Shown one piece after another: positions 49,187 to 52,444 of a stretch of DNA of 52,444 nucleotides. Numbering within the stretch: the first letter of the stretch is position 1; the number at the start of each line of letters is the position of its first letter. Origin of the DNA: Streptococcus sp. HMSC067H01. GTDB taxonomy: Bacteria > Bacillota > Bacilli > Lactobacillales > Streptococcaceae. Under the pieces are notes generated by a model that was not told the origin of the DNA, ran no database searches, and saw nothing but the letters and a program-made list of their open reading frames with translations. The stretch is taken from NCBI RefSeq assembly GCF_001814775.1, contig NZ_KV817792.1, positions 129,545 through 181,988 of the forward strand, given 5' to 3'. A program made the translations under genes and the position numbers.

Positions 49187-49729
49187 ATGAAATTAGAATT
49201 TTTACAGGATGAACCAAAACTTACCTTGATGTCTCCATATAAAGATACATTTAATAGAGTAGGGGGCCCATCCATGATATCTATATCTGTTATGATTCTC
49301 TGGATTCTGAAGCGTCTGATGACTTACAATACTGTTTTTGCAGACAAGATTGTTATGGCGGTAGCGCTGATTTATGCTCCCATTCTTATATGGTTTTTGG
49401 GCTATTCTCTCTTCATAAATGGGGTAAAATTAGAAATTTTTAAAAACAATACTGTTCAGTATTATACCTATAGCAGTAGAGGCCACAGCCTATTACATTA
49501 TCAATTTAGCCTTCAAGATATCGAACAAATAACTATTAAAAAGCGTCCCTTTAACTGCGCAAAGTTAACCATAAAAATTAGAAATCCTATTTTTTTAGAC
49601 GGACATGAGAAAAAACTAAATAAGCTAATCACTGTCAGTATCATCACAGATAAACTAAAGGCAGATGCTTTCATGTACGAAATACAGCAATTTCAAAGTG
49701 ATAAATCAGATAATCAAGTTATCAACTAA
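49187..49729 (+). CDS. Unknown two-helix membrane protein (180 aa)
   Basis: I do not recognise this protein. It has two membrane helices (SMISISVMILWILKRLM and IVMAVALIYAPILIWFLGYS, about residues 29-77) and then a soluble domain of about 100 residues rich in beta-strand patterns (VKLEIFKNNTVQYYTYSS, YQFSLQDIEQITIKK), reminiscent of bacterial PH-like domains attached to membrane helices. AAAGGG precedes the ATG. It is a single plus-strand gene between minus-strand housekeeping genes, ends at its own terminator, and is AT-rich. Probably accessory. Confidence 0.75.
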   Translation: MKLEFLQDEPKLTLMSPYKDTFNRVGGPSMISISVMILWILKRLMTYNTVFADKIVMAVALIYAPILIWFLGYSLFINGVKLEIFKNNTVQYYTYSSRGHSLLHYQFSLQDIEQITIKKRPFNCAKLTIKIRNPIFLDGHEKKLNKLITVSIITDKLKADAFMYEIQQFQSDKSDNQVIN

Positions 49730-49791
49730 GCTGATTCATATAAAATTCAAGTTTGTCTAACTTACAAATTCTCAAGAAACTAGTTCACTGA

Positions 49792-49825
49792 TGAGGCTGG
49801 GATCAGAAATCCCAACCTCATTTTT
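49792..49825 (+). terminator. Terminator of the orphan membrane gene
   Basis: TGAGGCTGGGAT and ATCCCAACCTCA form a stem with one mismatch and a 5-base loop, followed by TTTTT. It is related in sequence to the repeat element at 39804. Confidence 0.8.
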
Positions 49826-50053
49826 GCTTAGTTCTGATCCTTTGCTGTGTTATCCAATTGAAGGATTTGTTGCTATTTTAGAATTCAAAAAGCTCCTTTT
49901 ACCGAAACTTCTTTTCTCCAACTAATCTACCAAAATGTTGAAAACTCGTAGATCTGGGGCTACCAAATCGAGACTTAATCTAGAAACTTAATACCCAATG
50001 TTTTTTCTTCATATCCTACTTTCAAGAAGACACCCAGATAGGACTTAAAAAAT
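49826..50053. other. Non-coding stretch downstream of purA
   Basis: About 230 bases with no convincing frame, promoter or repeat. It may be decayed accessory DNA. Confidence 0.4.
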
Positions 50054-50084
50054 GACAAAAAAAGCCACCGAATGCGGTGACTTT
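50054..50084 (-). terminator. Terminator of purA
   Basis: On the minus strand AAAGTCACCG and CGGTGGCTTT pair around CATT and run into TTTTTTT. It lies about 120 bases after the purA stop. Confidence 0.85.
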
Positions 50085-50086
50085 AT

Positions 50087-50107
50087 AGGGAGATTATTAT
50101 GAAAAAG
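50087..50107 (-). other. Possible prophage attachment site (attB) next to purA
   Basis: The minus strand reads CTTTTTCATAATAATCTCCC plus T. From memory this equals the attachment core reported for one group of pneumococcal temperate phages. No phage is integrated here. On the plus strand the same bases form a ribosome binding site and ATG (50099) of a 21-codon frame (MKKKSLGYLLQQVRRSSCNC plus one residue). Confidence 0.4.
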
Positions 50108-50202
50108 AAAAGTTTAGGATATTTGTTACAACAAGTTAGGAGGTCTTCTTGTAACTGTCTATAGTATAGCTGAACTATCTTAAACAAATCTTAAAAAATC
50201 TC

Positions 50203-51558
<1,356 letters not shown>

Positions 51559-51567
51559 TTACAATTT

Positions 51568-51596
51568 ATTATAATAAAGATTCTCTATTTTTTCAA
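51568..51596 (-). promoter_or_regulatory. Promoter of purA
   Basis: On the minus strand TTGAAA (51596-51591), a 17-base spacer and TATAAT (51573-51568). A second TATAAT lies about 15 bases downstream. The leader is about 70 bases and holds two short hairpins. Confidence 0.75.
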
Positions 51597-51721
51597 GACC
51601 AAATACCTGAAACATTAGGAATTTAGAGAAAATCGAAAAAATCATATTGAAAAAATATTGCAAATTTTTATTATGATAAGATAAAATAATAAAATTGTTC
51701 GGAAATAACGATAAATAAAAA

Positions 51722-51958
51722 TTAAATTAGAACATAATCCTTTGAAATTAACAACTGTTCAATGTACAAACGGTAGCAAGCTCTATAGTGGTAAGAAAAT
51801 AAAGGATGCATAATATCAAACTTGTACCGAACTAAATAATAGAGTAAAAATCGAAGATGAAAAACTTCCCACTCCAATTCGTTATCAATTAATTGACTAT
51901 ACTCATTTTCAATAACTTTATAAAAATCAAGATATTCTTCATAAATCTTTCTAATCAT
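51722..51958 (-). CDS. comW: Competence sigma-factor activator ComW
   Basis: The 78-residue protein matches pneumococcal ComW in length and pattern: MIRKIYEEYLDFYKVIENEY, then FHLRFLLYYLVRY and YHYRACYRLYIEQLL. ComW stabilises and activates the alternative sigma factor ComX during competence. Start at the ATG at 51958, 9 bases after GGAG; an ATG five codons earlier has no site. It stands next to purA and a tRNA gene, as in pneumococcus. Divergence is marked, which helps exclude S. pneumoniae itself. Confidence 0.88.
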   Translation of the reverse strand: MIRKIYEEYLDFYKVIENEYSQLIDNELEWEVFHLRFLLYYLVRYKFDIMHPLFSYHYRACYRLYIEQLLISKDYVLI

Positions 51959-51989
51959 TTTAATAAACTCCATTTCTATTGATGAAATG

Positions 51990-51995
51990 AGTATA
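51990..51995 (-). promoter_or_regulatory. -10 region of comW
   Basis: TGTTATACT on the minus strand gives an extended -10 (TATACT), about 30 bases before the start codon, with no good -35. That is expected for a ComE-activated promoter, but I cannot identify the ComE repeats with confidence. Confidence 0.45.
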
Positions 51996-52087
51996 ACAGA
52001 AAAAATAAAGAAAATGGGAAGCTTCTTCTATCATGTATCACTATGAATAGCCAAATAAAAAATAGATAAAGAAAACTCACAGATCAG

Positions 52088-52318
52088 GTGCACAATACTA
52101 CATTTCAAAAGAAAAAAAATGTAATTTCTGTAATGAAGGGAAATTACTGTAAGAATTATGGTAGTTTACTTGTTTGTAAAAAAACTTATAAAAACTATAA
52201 TGATCACACCAAAAACTCAAATAGAGATTTACTTCTGAAATCTATTAAAGATATTACAGAATTACTTAGAATTAAATATATCAGGAATTAGTAAAGAGAC
52301 AACTAAAAAAGGAGCAAG
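52088..52318 (+). pseudogene. Possible decayed zinc-ribbon transposase fragment
   Basis: Fragments in different frames read KKCNFCNEGKLL, then YCKNYGSLLVCKKTYKNYND through LKSIKDITELLR, then LNISGISKETTKKGAS and a stop. Two CxxC-like pairs followed by a helix-turn-helix-like end resemble the N-terminus of a small transposase with frameshifts. Evidence is weak and no terminal repeats were found. Confidence 0.25.
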
Positions 52319-52340
52319 TTGACCCCTGAAAGACAAATAA

Positions 52341-52364
52341 AAAAAAACGTTCCTTAGAACGTTT
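52341..52364 (-). terminator. Terminator after tRNA-Asn
   Basis: AAACGTTC and GAACGTTT pair around 4 bases on the minus strand, followed by nine or more T. Confidence 0.85.
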
Positions 52365-52369
52365 ACGTA

Positions 52370-52443
52370 CTCCGCCAGTAGGACTCGAACCTACGACATC
52401 ATGATTAACAGTCATGCGCTACTACCAACTGAGCTATGGCGGA
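52370..52443 (-). tRNA. tRNA-Asn (anticodon GUU)
   Basis: The minus strand gives a complete 74-base cloverleaf: acceptor TCCGCCA/TGGCGGA, D-arm with AGCTCAGTTGGTAGTAGC, anticodon stem CATGA/TCATG with GTT in the loop, and T-arm GTAGGTTCGAGTCCTAC. No CCA is encoded. It is probably the last of a tRNA cluster that continues beyond the window. Confidence 0.96.
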
Positions 52444-52444
52444 T

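Noticed and set aside
51974..52087. Additional gene upstream of comW
   Set aside because: No frame with a start signal; only the -10 element is supported.

Overview
The window looks like chromosomal DNA of a mitis-group Streptococcus close to S. pneumoniae but probably not the pneumococcus itself (S. mitis, S. oralis or S. infantis type). Gene content and order follow the pneumococcal purA-comW to bgaC-agaS segment, read here mostly on the minus strand: comAB beside purC, strH beside purB, bgaR-bgaC-PTS-agaS, ffs between tadA and dut. ComW (78 residues) is clearly diverged from the pneumococcal protein as I remember it, and several accessory genes differ. Identification is from sequence recognition only; no database search was run. 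Layout: (1) 1-6047, minus: host-glycan sugar operon bgaC - PTS IIB/IIC/IID/IIA - agaS - lacD-like aldolase, with the divergent regulator bgaR at 6374. (2) 7363-11715, plus: strH, a two-catalytic-domain wall-anchored hexosaminidase with four G5 repeats, behind a good promoter and a catabolite-repression (cre) site. (3) 11814-29209, minus: the purine operon purC-purL-purF-purM-purN-purH-purD-purE-purK, two further genes, a low-GC membrane-protein gene and purB. Its intergenic gaps hold accessory DNA: a duplicated purM start with alternative hairpins, a multibranched hairpin element between purD and purE, and a PD-(D/E)XK nuclease-like domain fused in frame to PurN. (4) 29378-32893: comB and comA, the transporter that processes and exports the competence peptide. 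(5) 33061-35389: a dense bacteriocin-like island between comA and acpP: two tandem tiny Trp-rich cationic peptides (16 and 17 aa), three double-glycine-leader peptides, a 32-aa hydrophobic peptide and several small membrane proteins of immunity type, one with a premature stop. (6) 35466-46262: housekeeping genes acpP, plsX, recO, an aminotransferase, a YeiH-type membrane protein, a CoA-binding protein, prs, a PrsW-type protease, carbonic anhydrase, an AIM24-type protein, radA, a histidine phosphatase and dut. (7) 46323-48305: a deeply deleted prophage remnant bounded by a perfect 16-bp direct repeat that equals the 3' end of ffs (SRP RNA); it holds a truncated integrase fused tail-to-tail to a truncated phage gene. 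(8) 48296-52443: ffs, tadA, an orphan membrane gene, purA, comW and tRNA-Asn. The strongest candidates for something undescribed are the PurN-nuclease fusion, the pair of tiny Trp-rich peptides heading the comA-adjacent bacteriocin island, and the structured intergenic elements inside the purine operon.
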